A stretch of 64,000 nt of DNA, from the NCBI GenBank assembly GCA_025594325.1, contig JANHCV010000008.1:1240001-1304000 (forward strand). The letters are read 5' to 3'. This document shows, one piece after another, positions 54,030 to 63,686 of the stretch (position 1 is the first letter of the stretch; each line of letters opens with the position of its first letter). Source of the DNA: Blastocladiella emersonii ATCC 22665. Taxonomy: Eukaryota; Blastocladiomycota; Blastocladiomycetes; Blastocladiales; Blastocladiaceae. The notes below the pieces were generated by a model. It did no database searches, was not told the origin of the DNA, and saw only the letters and a list, made by a program, of their open reading frames with translations. The position numbers and the translations under genes were made by a program.

Positions 54030-55111
54030 TTCACCGGTCCATGTCCGACTTGGAGGCCGAGAACGCGTTTTGCCGCGCGGCCGACATCGAGTGGAACAGC
54101 AGATGGGTCGGCGTGTGGCTTTCGCTGGCCCCGTGGTCCCGCAGCGAGCTTGGTGCATTCTATCGCTTGTTTTGCGCGCGGCTGCGTGAGGTGGTCGCAG
54201 TCACATCCAAGCTCGAGCGGGAGCGGAACATCAAACTTCTTTTCGTCGAAAAAATCGAGAGCAAGTTCGGTCCAGCCCCAGAATCTGTGCACGCAATGGT
54301 GGAAAATGACGAAAGATCGCTTGCCCAACTCGTTGCCGAATACGACCGTGCCTTGCGCAATGACTCGCATCTGGCGAGTGCAACTGTAGCTCTCACTCCT
54401 TTCTCGATCTCAAAACGACCAGACTCGCGCTTACCGCTCGTCGCGCCGGCGCCTGCTCACTCTCGATCAGCCTCACGATCTCGGAAGCGACCAAGGTCGC
54501 CTTCTCGCTCGCGTTCCAAAATTCTTATCTGCCCTGCACCGGTTCCGCGAGCTCCTGTTCGGTCGCGCTCAAGATCTCTCTCAAGCTCGCGCCCACGGCC
54601 TCGCTCGCTCTCGCGGGATCACTCCCAATCACAATTGCAATCTAAGTCGAAACTTGCGCGATCCTCAACTCATCGCCGTGACCTGTCGCCCCGGAGCCGT
54701 TCTCGCCAACGATTCCAATCGCCCGCGCGTTCTGAAGCCGCAGCAAACTGCCACCTGTGCTTTTATCCAACCGCCCGGTCTGACCACGACTCGATCCCAA
54801 TTCATTGCACTGAGGCTTGTCCGCGCTTAGAAGAGCCGGGGAAGCTCGCCCGCACGTTTGTGTCGGCAGTACGCGCCTTTCGGCTCGAAAGTCCGGCGGT
54901 ATCGCAGCCTGAAGCCGACTTGGCCAAATTGACGGGAGCGTGGCTGGATCAGCTCCGCGCGGCGCGGATCCCGCCCAGAACCTCTCGCGAAACTTCGCGC
55001 GACATGAAGTGGTGCCGCGGCATGCTCGGGGTATTGCTCAAGCTCTCCTCCGCGCGGCAGGATCGTGTTTTGCGCGACATGTGGGATGAGGTTGCGAAGC
55101 TGGTCGAGTAG
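54030..55111 (+). pseudogene. Capsid-like family, subfamily A, 5'-truncated at the Harbinger terminus
   Basis: Family homology begins right after the transposon end (HRSMSDLEAENAFCRAADIE aligns with RPSMSNYEAKNAFRRAVD of the 59429 gene). The first usable ATG is 54041. The second half of the core (FYRLFCARLREVVAVTSKLE; RNIKLLFVEKIESKFGP), a long RS-rich segment, the knuckle CHLC…IHCTEAC (C-x2-C-x14-H-x4-C) and the C-terminal end VLRDMWDEVAKLVE are intact. The leader and first half of the core are not found on the other side of the transposon. Confidence 0.8.
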
Positions 55112-55705
55112 CTGTGCTGCCGCGCGATCGTTCGTTCGATCTCCAGCCGCGAGTTGTGGAACGTCGTCAAAGGTGAGATGCTGGGGGAAAAAAAAAACTG
55201 ATTATTTAATTTGCACACGCAGGAGTAGTTCAGCGAGCCGACTTGCGACGCATGATCCCCGACGTCCCGCGCCAGTGCTGCTGAATGCGTACTCTAACCG
55301 TGCGGTTCACTGAGCCCACGACGGGGAATGGCGCCGAACTCACGCGCGCCATGGGGGCAGCGGCCCAATCAGCTTGAAAATTCAAGGTCCCGCGAGGGCT
55401 TGCGTACATCGCAGAAAACAGCGATAAACGCGTGGGGATTGTTGAACGCGCTGCTACGGCTCCCGGCTTGTGTGCCTATCCGCCCTGCATCACCTGTTGA
55501 AGTCGAACGAGGATAAGATGCCGCATGATAGATACATGAGCTATCTTGTAAATGTAGTGGCGGCGCGGTCGAACGCTCGCGTGGCTCACCGTCGAGTGGG
55601 TAGCACGTAATGTGGCGCAGCTCGAGCAAGCCGTTGAAAAGCCGCCAACCTCGTCGCCACGGCATGCCCCGCTCCCAAATGCTGCTGCACCATCGCGATA
55701 AACAA
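55112..55705. pseudogene. Decayed family X segment and upstream region of the 55706 gene
   Basis: RELWNVVKGEMLGE (about 55150–55190) and RTLAWLTVEWVARNVAQLEQ (about 55563–55625) on the plus strand match the 44399–44906 remnant in order and position relative to the next gene. The sequence between is degenerate. Confidence 0.55.
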
Positions 55706-57277
55706 ATGGAGACTTCATGCAACGTGGCCGGTGACTATCGGGATATCAGCTTGGACCGTGCTCACGCACTCGTCGCGCCGTTCCTGGCGGTTCGATCTAC
55801 CAGCCCTCCTCGCGACTTGGCCGAGGCGCGGGAACTCTCTTTTGCCGCAACGCTTTGCACTATGGACCTGCGTATTCGGTTGATGAGGGCTATTCTCGCT
55901 CCGCAACTTGCTCAGCCAAAGCCGCCCACCGTCGATTTGGCGACCCAGAGCGCTCTTTCACAGCAGCTGCGGGACTTGGAACTGCTCCAAGAGCGCTTGA
56001 GCTCGTCTTCATGTGCCAAGCGTACGACCCTCGCTTTGTCCAGCATCGCTTGCGGCGCCACCTCAGCCATTTCTAATCCGTCACAACCTTTACTCCAAAC
56101 ACACCATCGACGTTTAACGGTGTCCGAGCAACCGAATCAAACGCAAGAGCTTTCCATGCCAACTTCTCGTACATACATCTCAAGCCCGGCTCCGTCGACC
56201 TTACCCGTTCCGAGTCCGCCCGCTGTGACTCGTACGGCTTCGGGCACCTCAGATTCCTCGTCTGCTTCTATTACGGCCTTTTGTCGCTCTCTCGCTCAAA
56301 ACCGCAATCAAGTCTTTTTCACGATCAAGGCAAGCGGCCCGCGCTATCCCACTGCACTCCTGCCTCCCGCCGAAGCGGTTGCCCAGGCCCAGTCCTTTCT
56401 TGACGACCTTCGACGCCTTGTACCAACGACGCCGCTTGCGGAGGCACTTCTCCAGTCGTACATTAATTTGCCGCGCCGGCTGTACCGTTCGGTTGCCGTC
56501 CGCCTGCGCGAGACTTCGTCCGATGAGGAGGCCCAGCGCGTGTTCCTTGCTGCTGCCAACCCGCGCACCCCAGTTCCGCGTGTTCTCGAGCTGTGGCTCG
56601 CGATCGTCCCACAACCAAACAAAACCGTGGCCGAGTTCTTTGCCCGATACCGCACGCTGCTTCGTGGTCTCGTCACGCTCTCGCCCGAACTCGAGTCTTC
56701 TTGGCACATGAAAAAGCTGTTTGCCGACAAGCTCTTTATCGCGTTCGGGTACAACCCTGGCGACACGTTGGCCGTGGTCCGTGCGCCAGAAGTCTCGCTC
56801 TCGGACATGGCCGCCTCGCTGGGCGAGCTCCGGATTCCCGCTCACGGACCTCCGGCGGATCGGTCAACCCGATCTGTGGCAGTCAATTTAAGCTCGCGCG
56901 GCACCGCCGGCACTACTTGCGTCTACTGCGTTCGAGCCCAGCCGCGCAACGTCGACCCGTCGCACGACACTGCCGCGTGTCCGATCTTGAGCAATCCCCG
57001 GTCTATCGCCTTGACGGTCGTGACTGCAGCGCGTGCGCTCGACCTCCCTCGCCCGCCTCGCGCTGAGCGCTCGGCTCCTGGCGAGCAGGTTCGCACGGCA
57101 GCACTCAAGTACCTCAGCCTCGTGCGAGACCGCGACATTCCCAGGGGCACGGCGTCCGTCAAGGCGGCGGCTATCAAGGCGGGGCGAGCCAGCGTGGCCG
57201 CGCTCCATGGGCTCACGGATTCCATGTTTGAGCGGGTCACGGCGGATGTCTGGAAGGCGGTCCTCGCTATCTCTTAG
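55706..57277 (+). CDS. Capsid-like zinc-knuckle family protein, subfamily B
   Basis: 523 residues from ATG 55706 (shared AACAAATGGAGACTTCATGC context with 44923). Leader AATLCTMDLRIRLMRAILAP and a helix RDLELLQERL. Core: AQSFLDDLRRLVPTTPLAEA, RRLYRSVAVRLRETSSDEEA, LELWLAIVPQPNKTVAEFFA, KKLFADKLFIAFGYNPGDTL. Knuckle CVYC…SHDTAAC (C-x2-C-x11-H-x4-C). The end reads RVTADVWKAVLAIS. Intact and collinear with the 44923 gene, of which it is the duplicate. Confidence 0.87.
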   Translation: METSCNVAGDYRDISLDRAHALVAPFLAVRSTSPPRDLAEARELSFAATLCTMDLRIRLMRAILAPQLAQPKPPTVDLATQSALSQQLRDLELLQERLSSSSCAKRTTLALSSIACGATSAISNPSQPLLQTHHRRLTVSEQPNQTQELSMPTSRTYISSPAPSTLPVPSPPAVTRTASGTSDSSSASITAFCRSLAQNRNQVFFTIKASGPRYPTALLPPAEAVAQAQSFLDDLRRLVPTTPLAEALLQSYINLPRRLYRSVAVRLRETSSDEEAQRVFLAAANPRTPVPRVLELWLAIVPQPNKTVAEFFARYRTLLRGLVTLSPELESSWHMKKLFADKLFIAFGYNPGDTLAVVRAPEVSLSDMAASLGELRIPAHGPPADRSTRSVAVNLSSRGTAGTTCVYCVRAQPRNVDPSHDTAACPILSNPRSIALTVVTAARALDLPRPPRAERSAPGEQVRTAALKYLSLVRDRDIPRGTASVKAAAIKAGRASVAALHGLTDSMFERVTADVWKAVLAIS

Positions 57278-57399
57278 AATACATGCTATCGTACCTGTGC
57301 TTCTCTCCGTTTCGGGTTCCTCGTCCTGGCTTGTGTTTCCGTCGCGCGGACCAGCCGCCGAGTTCCCCTGCTCGCGCCGCAGCATTAGGGGCAACACAG

Positions 57400-57780
57400 C
57401 GGTCGTCGACCTGCGTCCGTTGGGTTTTCGCAACGGCGGTCTTAGGTTTTGCCGGCAGCTCGTGGTGGGTGGCAATCCTTCCCCGCCACACGCATTAGCA
57501 GACTGCCCTGACCTTCGAGACCCTCGGCCGATGGCTGCCACGATTGTCACGGTAGCGCGAGGCGTTCACGCGCCAAGTCCTCCCCGTCTTTGGAGACCGT
57601 TCGAACGCAACAACCGCTCCGTTACACCGCTTTGTCCGGGACGCAAAGCGGTGGCTCGAATTCGCTCACGACTTGCGTATCCCCAAAGGCACCCCGCTTC
57701 ATGATGCAAGGGCGATCATGTCGGCTCGGGATCAGAAATTGCTGCGTCTCGCACGCAACGGTCTTAAATCTGTTGCGCGG
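57400..57780 (+). pseudogene. Decayed C-terminal fragment of a subfamily B gene
   Basis: HALADCPDLRDPRPMAATIV and VARGVHAPSPPRLW match the post-knuckle segment of the 48697 gene (HETSACPDLQDHRSIARILV; GHDLWAPSPVRP). In another frame, HDLRIPKGTPLHDARAIMSA then DQKLLRLARN matches MQIPRGTAVGKAEEIKAGRR. The first CxxC pair and the core are missing. Confidence 0.6.
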
Positions 57781-57914
57781 CGGATGCGGCGCGACGCGCC
57801 TCAGTCTCCGGCTCACGTGTTGGGCGAAGGAGGTCGTTCCCTGGTGCTCGCCCGACGCGCTTTCCCGCTTCTCTCGTGTCGATCTCCCCGCTGCTCATGC
57901 GCACACTCAACTCT

Positions 57915-58955
57915 ATGCATTCAATCATGTTAGCATCGGATCATGGATATATGAACTCGGCACGAGATGCGGCCCACCTTGCATCTTTTGGCGTTTGTCC
58001 GACCAGCGGCCTTTCCGTGTTGGAGGTCGCGTTGAGCGAGCAGCAACTGCGTTTGTCGTTGAACCGCCGACTACACACTGTTCGAACGTCGCTCGACGGT
58101 CGCTTGATGAACGCTTCCGAACTGCCGCGGGAGCAAAGCATGCGTCGCGACGCCCCGCGCGATGACGTTGACGCCAGCAAGTTCGAGTCTCCTTCAGTTT
58201 CACGCGATCAGTTACACTCGGTAGCACCCGACCTTTTGCCATTGCGGGAAGTAGCTTATTGTCATACTACGCGCAAACATGACGCGCCTCCAATGTCCGC
58301 TTCGGTTCCGAAGGTGTCCGGCGGAGTATCGACTGCCACGCGGAAAGCAAACAAGGCACAGCGTAACTATGGCGTACTGGAACCGTCTCTCGTTCATCGA
58401 ATCAAGGCATCGGTTCCAATTTTTTGGATCACCCGCTCTCGCACTGACTGGGAACCGTCGACCGACAATCCGCACGCGTTCCTCGACGCTTTGCGGACCG
58501 CCGCACGAGATGGACCGCTGGCGTCGCTCTTGATTGCAGCGCGGTCCAGGGTAACGCCGAGCCTCTACTGTACCTACGCCGTTGCGATCTTTCGAGCCAC
58601 TCCCGACTCCGAAGCCAAACCCATCTTTCTCGGGATTGTCAACGGGACGTGGGAACCTGAATGGGTTGCACGCTGGGCGGATATCCGCGTTTGCTCAAAG
58701 TCTGGACAGGACATAGTCCGCTATTTCACAGCCTTCCGCAACCTTTTATCCGAGGTCATTGACTTGCAGCCAAGTGCTCTTCACAATGAGCAGATCAAGC
58801 ACGTCTTCAACAATCGCATCTACTACACCCTCCACTGGAGCCCCAAGTCTGTCCGGCAACTCGTCGTGGACCCGCGTGCTTCGCTCAGCGACGTGGTTAA
58901 CGAGTACGTCCGGCTCGCTGACCTCCCGCGTCCAAGCCAAAGCGCGGAATTTTGA
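57915..58955 (+). CDS. Capsid-like family, subfamily C (ends before the RS domain)
   Basis: 346 residues from ATG 57915 (MHSIMLASDH), with CAACTCTATGCATTCAATCA as start motif. Leader ALSEQQLRLSLNRRLHTVRT. Core: AFLDALRTAARDGPLASLLI, AARSRVTPSLYCTYAVAIFR, KPIFLGIVNGTWEPEWVARW, YFTAFRNLLSEVIDLQPSAL. It stops after NEYVRLADLPRPSQSAEF. Another frame just downstream reads RSTTLTRSPRQRALSLSRL, a worn RS segment, so the gene has probably lost its RS domain and knuckle by frameshift. It is the duplicate of the 46653 gene. Confidence 0.75.
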   Translation: MHSIMLASDHGYMNSARDAAHLASFGVCPTSGLSVLEVALSEQQLRLSLNRRLHTVRTSLDGRLMNASELPREQSMRRDAPRDDVDASKFESPSVSRDQLHSVAPDLLPLREVAYCHTTRKHDAPPMSASVPKVSGGVSTATRKANKAQRNYGVLEPSLVHRIKASVPIFWITRSRTDWEPSTDNPHAFLDALRTAARDGPLASLLIAARSRVTPSLYCTYAVAIFRATPDSEAKPIFLGIVNGTWEPEWVARWADIRVCSKSGQDIVRYFTAFRNLLSEVIDLQPSALHNEQIKHVFNNRIYYTLHWSPKSVRQLVVDPRASLSDVVNEYVRLADLPRPSQSAEF

Positions 58956-59428
58956 TCAACCGCGCTCAACGACGCTCACTCGATCGCCACGTCAGCGGGC
59001 ACTGTCGCTCTCACGTCTCCAAGCCTAGTCTCTGTCAAGCTTTTCTTCGCGCCTATTTCACGTTTCCGCACACGCTTGCGTTCCGCCTCTCCATCGCTAG
59101 ACCGCTTTCAGCCGAACACTCCCTCTCGATGCCGCTCGCGCTCGTGGTTGTGCTCATCGCTACGGCCACCTTCATCGCACGAACAGTTTCGATCCCAGTT
59201 TTTCACGAATATACCTGCCCACTCATACTACTTGATATCGAGACGGCGCGATGCCATTACAGGGAGGTAGGACGGGACGCGGCGAATACATCCTTGTGAA
59301 ACGCAAGCCACACCTGTCGCTGACAGGCGCAGCCACAGTCGCTTCACGCCACTCCGTCGCCTCCCCGAAGGCTCCCTCCTCTGCATGACGCACCTAACTA
59401 GACAGAAATCAATGTAACTCTATGCAAT
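58956..59428. other. Worn RS-domain remnant and promoter of the next gene
   Basis: The first ~250 bases look like degenerate 3' coding sequence of the preceding gene. The start motif ATGTAACTCTATGCAATATG lies at 59412–59431. Confidence 0.45.
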
Positions 59429-60970
59429 ATGAGCGGCGATGCATCTTATCCACGCGAGCTCGTCGAACGCCGCAAACAAACCCTATTTACCGCGCTGGAC
59501 CTCCGAGCGCATCTGTTTCGGGACGCTCTCGCCCTGCGCTGCAATCCACCGGGCGAACCGCGGCATCTAGAGGCCCTGCAAACGCGCACTGTTGCAACTA
59601 CGAAGGCGTTGTTCGAGGTCGAAGAGAAGGGCGCGGAGCTTGAAGCCCAGCTTGCTGCTTCGCAACGTAATCGACCACGCTTACCAGGGGCTGTGTGCGA
59701 AAGCCTCTCCGAGATTGCTTCACATCCTTGTTTGCCGCCACCCGCCGCTTGCGCCGACTTGGACCTCGTCGCATTGGTGGATCGCGACGCACCCTACTTT
59801 CGTTCCAAACGCGCAGACGTCCCGGTTAACGAAAACTGTCGCCATCCAGCCCAGTTCCTCCCCCGACTTCAGGCCGTGGCCCCACGCACGAGCCTGGCGT
59901 CGCTGCTTCTTGCGGCGCGCTCGCGCGTTCCCTCAAACATTTACACGGTCTACTCGGCCCTCCTGCGGCCATCCATGTCCAACTACGAGGCAAAGAACGC
60001 ATTCCGCCGTGCGGTCGATCCTGCGTGGAACAGCGGCTGGGCACGACTTTGGATCGCGCTTGCACCGCGATCCGATTGTGGAGTTGTCGCTTTTTACGAG
60101 GAGTTTCGTCACAAACTCGACGAGGTGGTCCAAGTGACTTCCGAGTTGGAGCGAGAGCGGCACATCAAGCTGCTGTTCGTTGAGCGGATTGAAAGTAAGC
60201 TTGGACCTGCCTCACAGTCCGTCTGGCAGGCCGTGGAAGATGGAAGCCGGTCGCTTACTGATATCGTTGCCGAGTATGACCAGAGCCTCCCCTCCACGCA
60301 AAGCGCCTCTCGTGCAAGGTCCAATTTTCGCGAAACTGGAAGACGCCGCGCCCGCTCGCGCTCGCGCTCGCCACCTGACTTCTCATCTTCGAGTGGATCG
60401 CGTAAACGCTTATTTTCTCGAACGCGATCCAGATCACGTCCGCGTCAACGCTCATTTTCTCGGACACGTATCAGATCGCCCTCGCGGCGACGCTCACCGT
60501 CACGCCGCTCGAGGGATCCGGCCTCGTCATCTGCGTATATTGCTCAGCAGCGACGTTTTAACCTCAGCGGCGGTCTCCTCCACCGCATGGAGACGTGCGT
60601 GCTTTGCAGCGACCCATGCTTTCCTGACGTTCGGATGTCACAGGCTTCTCACCACACCGAAGCCTGCCACCTCCTTGACCAGCCGCGCGTGCTCGCGCGC
60701 TCGTTCTTGAATGCTCGTGATGGATTTCAGCTCGCGGACATCGCGTTGCCGCTGCCACTGCCGCTTAATGCTGCTGATCTGGTCGAGCTGACGGCCGAGT
60801 GGGTGCACCGGCTTCGTGAGGCGCGGATCCCTCCTGGAACTCGCGCCTCCGTCGTCCGCGAGATGAAATGGTGTCGCGGGATGACCAAGGCGATGCTCGG
60901 GCTCTCGCGACCGCGGCGGTATGAAGTGTTACGCAGCATGTGGGAGGAGGTGGTCAAGCTGGCCGGATAA
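59429..60970 (+). CDS. Capsid-like zinc-knuckle family protein, subfamily A, with RS domain
   Basis: 513 residues, intact, ATG inside the start motif. Leader RRKQTLFTALDLRAHLFRDA and a second helix TKALFEVEEKGAELEAQLAA. Core about 145–290: FLPRLQAVAPRTSLASLLLA, AARSRVPSNIYTVYSALLRP, FYEEFRHKLDEVVQVTSELE, RHIKLLFVERIESKLGP. An RS-rich segment of about 70 residues, then the knuckle CVLC…SHHTEAC (C-x2-C-x14-H-x4-C). The C-terminal domain ends VLRSMWEEVVKLAG. Confidence 0.85.
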   Translation: MSGDASYPRELVERRKQTLFTALDLRAHLFRDALALRCNPPGEPRHLEALQTRTVATTKALFEVEEKGAELEAQLAASQRNRPRLPGAVCESLSEIASHPCLPPPAACADLDLVALVDRDAPYFRSKRADVPVNENCRHPAQFLPRLQAVAPRTSLASLLLAARSRVPSNIYTVYSALLRPSMSNYEAKNAFRRAVDPAWNSGWARLWIALAPRSDCGVVAFYEEFRHKLDEVVQVTSELERERHIKLLFVERIESKLGPASQSVWQAVEDGSRSLTDIVAEYDQSLPSTQSASRARSNFRETGRRRARSRSRSPPDFSSSSGSRKRLFSRTRSRSRPRQRSFSRTRIRSPSRRRSPSRRSRDPASSSAYIAQQRRFNLSGGLLHRMETCVLCSDPCFPDVRMSQASHHTEACHLLDQPRVLARSFLNARDGFQLADIALPLPLPLNAADLVELTAEWVHRLREARIPPGTRASVVREMKWCRGMTKAMLGLSRPRRYEVLRSMWEEVVKLAG

Positions 60971-61335
60971 ACGACGCGTCGTAACAGTTGAAAGTGTGCA
61001 CACGGCCGAGAAGCGGCCTACCATTCATGAATTACAATGCTCTTCGATTACCTCCATTGAAGATGGTGCTAGTTGCATTGTGATTGCGGACTTCCGTCAC
61101 CAGTGCGGCCCCAATGAGTGATTGAGCTTGAGTCGCATGAACCGGGAGAGGTTCCTCGTGATCGCTAGTACTGGTTGATGAGCAAATTTAAACTGTGTTG
61201 AGTCTGAAATGGATGATACGTGTGCTCGCAGGGCTTCTGCGCTATGCAAGCGCGGCAGTGGCGGCGAGGCACGGGCGATGTGGGCGTGAAAGCGCGAAGG
61301 GAGGGAGCCGAGCCAGTGAGCTTTCAATCAAGCCT
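60971..61335. other. Interval with the repeated 3' element
   Basis: GAGCTTGAGTCGCATGAACC near 61123 and GATGAGCAAATTTAAACTGT near 61177 parallel the blocks downstream of the 33728 and 35047 genes. No gene is supported; the minus-strand ORF here has no family features. Confidence 0.4.
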
Positions 61336-62303
61336 CTATGATCGGCGAGAGCGCGTGCGATACAACCGACCACCGTTCGCAGGAGCACCAGACGCCCGCA
61401 TCGTCTCTCGCACCAGCGAATCAAACGACACGCCGTCCACGCAGCGGTCCTGCAGCAGCTTGTACGCGCGCTGGCCGATCCCAATGTCGCCGCAACCGAG
61501 GTCCCTGCGATTCCGTCCGAGCTTGTCCAGATACATGGCTTTGATGTGCGCGATCGAGTCGATGCGGTCGCGAGGGATATTGTTCGCAACGACAGCCAAG
61601 TATCGGTCTGCAAAGAGATCGGCCGGCTCGTGCGGATGGCGGATCAGCGTGCACCAGTCCGCGAGCCAGGCGGGCCGATGGACGGGATCAAACGCGTCCA
61701 AGAACGCACGGCGGGCAGTTCAAAAATGGCGCGAGCGAGCACAAGCCCACGGGCGAGTTCGCCGGGCGGGCAGACCGCGGCGAGTTTGTCAAGGAATTGG
61801 CGCAAGCTAAGCTGAAGGGCGGGCGAGGAGAGCTCGGTACCGCACGGGTCGAATCGCGGACCGGGTTTGCAGGTCAGGACGCGCTCCCGGAGATGCCGAT
61901 TTGCCAATGGAGCAGGGTCGAGCGGACACGAAACGTCCCTCTGCGGAGGTAATGGGGAGCGCGGGTAGGGCGGAGGCGGCGAGTGAGAGCGAGGCGAAGG
62001 ACGGGCCGGATCGACTGTCACATAAATTCCAGGCGAAAACTGACCATTCGGGAACATAATCGTATTCGATTGGCTGACAGTAAAGCCGGGATGGCCCATC
62101 GCGACAAGCCCCGCAGACGTCGGCAGCGGCTGACTTTGCAAAGTTGCCCGATCTGTCACTTGAATGCGCCACGACAAACCCGCGCGAATGTGCTGCAGCA
62201 TCGCATTGAGGGAGTTCAGCAAGAGCGGCTCCGTGTAACTCTGGTCCACTGCCGCGCCTTCGGGGATGACAGAGTACACCATGAGGCCGAGAGTATGTTG
62301 CAT
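61336..62303 (-). pseudogene. Capsid-like family, subfamily D, deleted and frameshifted
   Basis: ATG 62303 (ATGTAACTCTATGCAACATA). The leader reads LLNSLNAMLQHIRAGLSWRI. The core begins LRQFLDKLAAVCPPGELARG, matching VFVEKAAVVCPPGELARALL of the 38730 gene. About 20 residues are deleted near 61700 and the frame changes. MDAFDPVHRPAWLADWCTLI and DLFADRYLAVVANNIPRDRI then continue to the stop at 61336, before the knuckle. The knuckle and C-terminal domain are lost. Confidence 0.75.
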
Positions 62304-62491
62304 AGAGTTACATCAACGTCCATTCCCCAGCATAACCGACGGGAGCAGAAAACTTGCGTTGCGTGCGGCGAGCGCGTCAAAGTCGCGCCAACTGGCGGTC
62401 ACCTGACGCGTTGCCCCCCGCGTTTCCCTTCGTGAGCGCGATTTGTTCGCCCTCTCACTCCCCGCCTCCCTCACAAGCTCATGCAAAACAA

Positions 62492-63443
62492 ATGGATACC
62501 CGAACAGACTTGCCGCAACGGTCTCACGGGCTCGACGCCCTCCCCGAGTTCCTGCTTGCTGCGATTCTCCGATTCGCGAGGCCGCGACGTGTCGTTTGCA
62601 CGACGGCTTCCGCGCTTCTCAATGCTGCCCGCGATTTGCCCACACAATCGGCGTGGATGGCCCGGTACTTACGCTCCAGATTGCCAATTCAGATCGTGCA
62701 ACGGTATTCATTCAATTTTCGGATCATTGGTACCGACCTCGGTGCCTACTTTGAGCGGCGCTTTATCGCCTCCACAATAAAAACACCGCCCAAAACCGTC
62801 GGTAATCCAGCCCTCGACGAGCCACTGTTCTTCGCTTCCGCGTTCAAATGGCTTGCACAGCGGACTCGCCGCGTTCTGTTCCGCCCAGGTGAAGCTGTTG
62901 CTTCGCTTGGCTCGGCCCTTTTGCAAATCCGAGACATTCAAACGATGCTCCGGCCGCCATTTACTTCGACCAAACGGCACCGCGGCCACTTGTGAGTGCT
63001 GCGATCTTGCAACTCAAATCGCGTGGTTTTCCGCGATCGAATCTATTGTTCAGCTTCAGTCCTGTACCCGGTGGACGCAGCTACTGCCTTCGCTTTTCAA
63101 ATCCGTCGTTGCAACTTTCTCGAAACCCGGCGGACTGGCTTCACACACTGGGTACGAGAACACAAGCACATGCGCTTTCGCGGAGCGGTACCCGCTGCTC
63201 CGCCTGCTCGCGATGCTCGTTGCCGCGGGCGTTGATGGTTTCTTCCCCTTTGACGAGAGCAAGCGTCGCAGGGTTCCGTTAGACGTCTGGCAGCTGGTCC
63301 CGAACGGCGCGCTCGACCGCACTCGCGATCTTGATTGGGTCCGCGCGACCAAGCGCGTCGTGTCGGGCAACCAGGCTGTCCTCTTGGAGCTTCGCCGGTG
63401 CGCACCCGTGCTCATGTCTCAGCTGGAGCAGCCGGGCGAGTGA
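62492..63443 (+). pseudogene. F-box/ankyrin-like accessory protein gene, frameshifted
   Basis: ATG 62492 in CTCATGCAAAACAAATGGAT, a start-motif variant. The N-terminus GLDALPEFLLAAILRFARPR has the LP…L…IL…F pattern of an F-box-like helix, and SALLNAARDLPTQSAWMARY is typical of fungal ankyrin-repeat families. The frame is lost near 62960–62995. The other frame continues ATQIAWFSAIESIVQLQSCT, YPLLRLLAMLVAAGVDGFFP to the stop at 63443. A GTGAGT donor at 62992 is tempting, but no acceptor restores the correct frame. No complete ankyrin repeat is identified. Confidence 0.5.
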
Positions 63444-63686
63444 GTATGTGTTTCTGTGTTTTCGCGACATATTATTTCATCTGCATGCATAGCGGCTGGC
63501 GCAAACGCTTCGCTTCCCGGCACTGTAAGAGTGACAAGCGAACGCGATGGTCACCTCCGCGTGACATTTCCGTCAGCGCTGTCGGCTGTGGCGTAGCGTC
63601 CGCCGATCGGCCGTCGACGCTAAGATGAATCCCTCACTCAGAGCAAAGCGCCCCACCACCCGCGCTGCTATGTAACTTGAAGCATT

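Noticed and set aside
62992-63053. GTGAGT…TTCAG intron in the F-box/ankyrin-like gene
   Set aside because: Donor and acceptor look good, but the splice leads into a frame that is not the conserved one downstream; a frameshift fits better.
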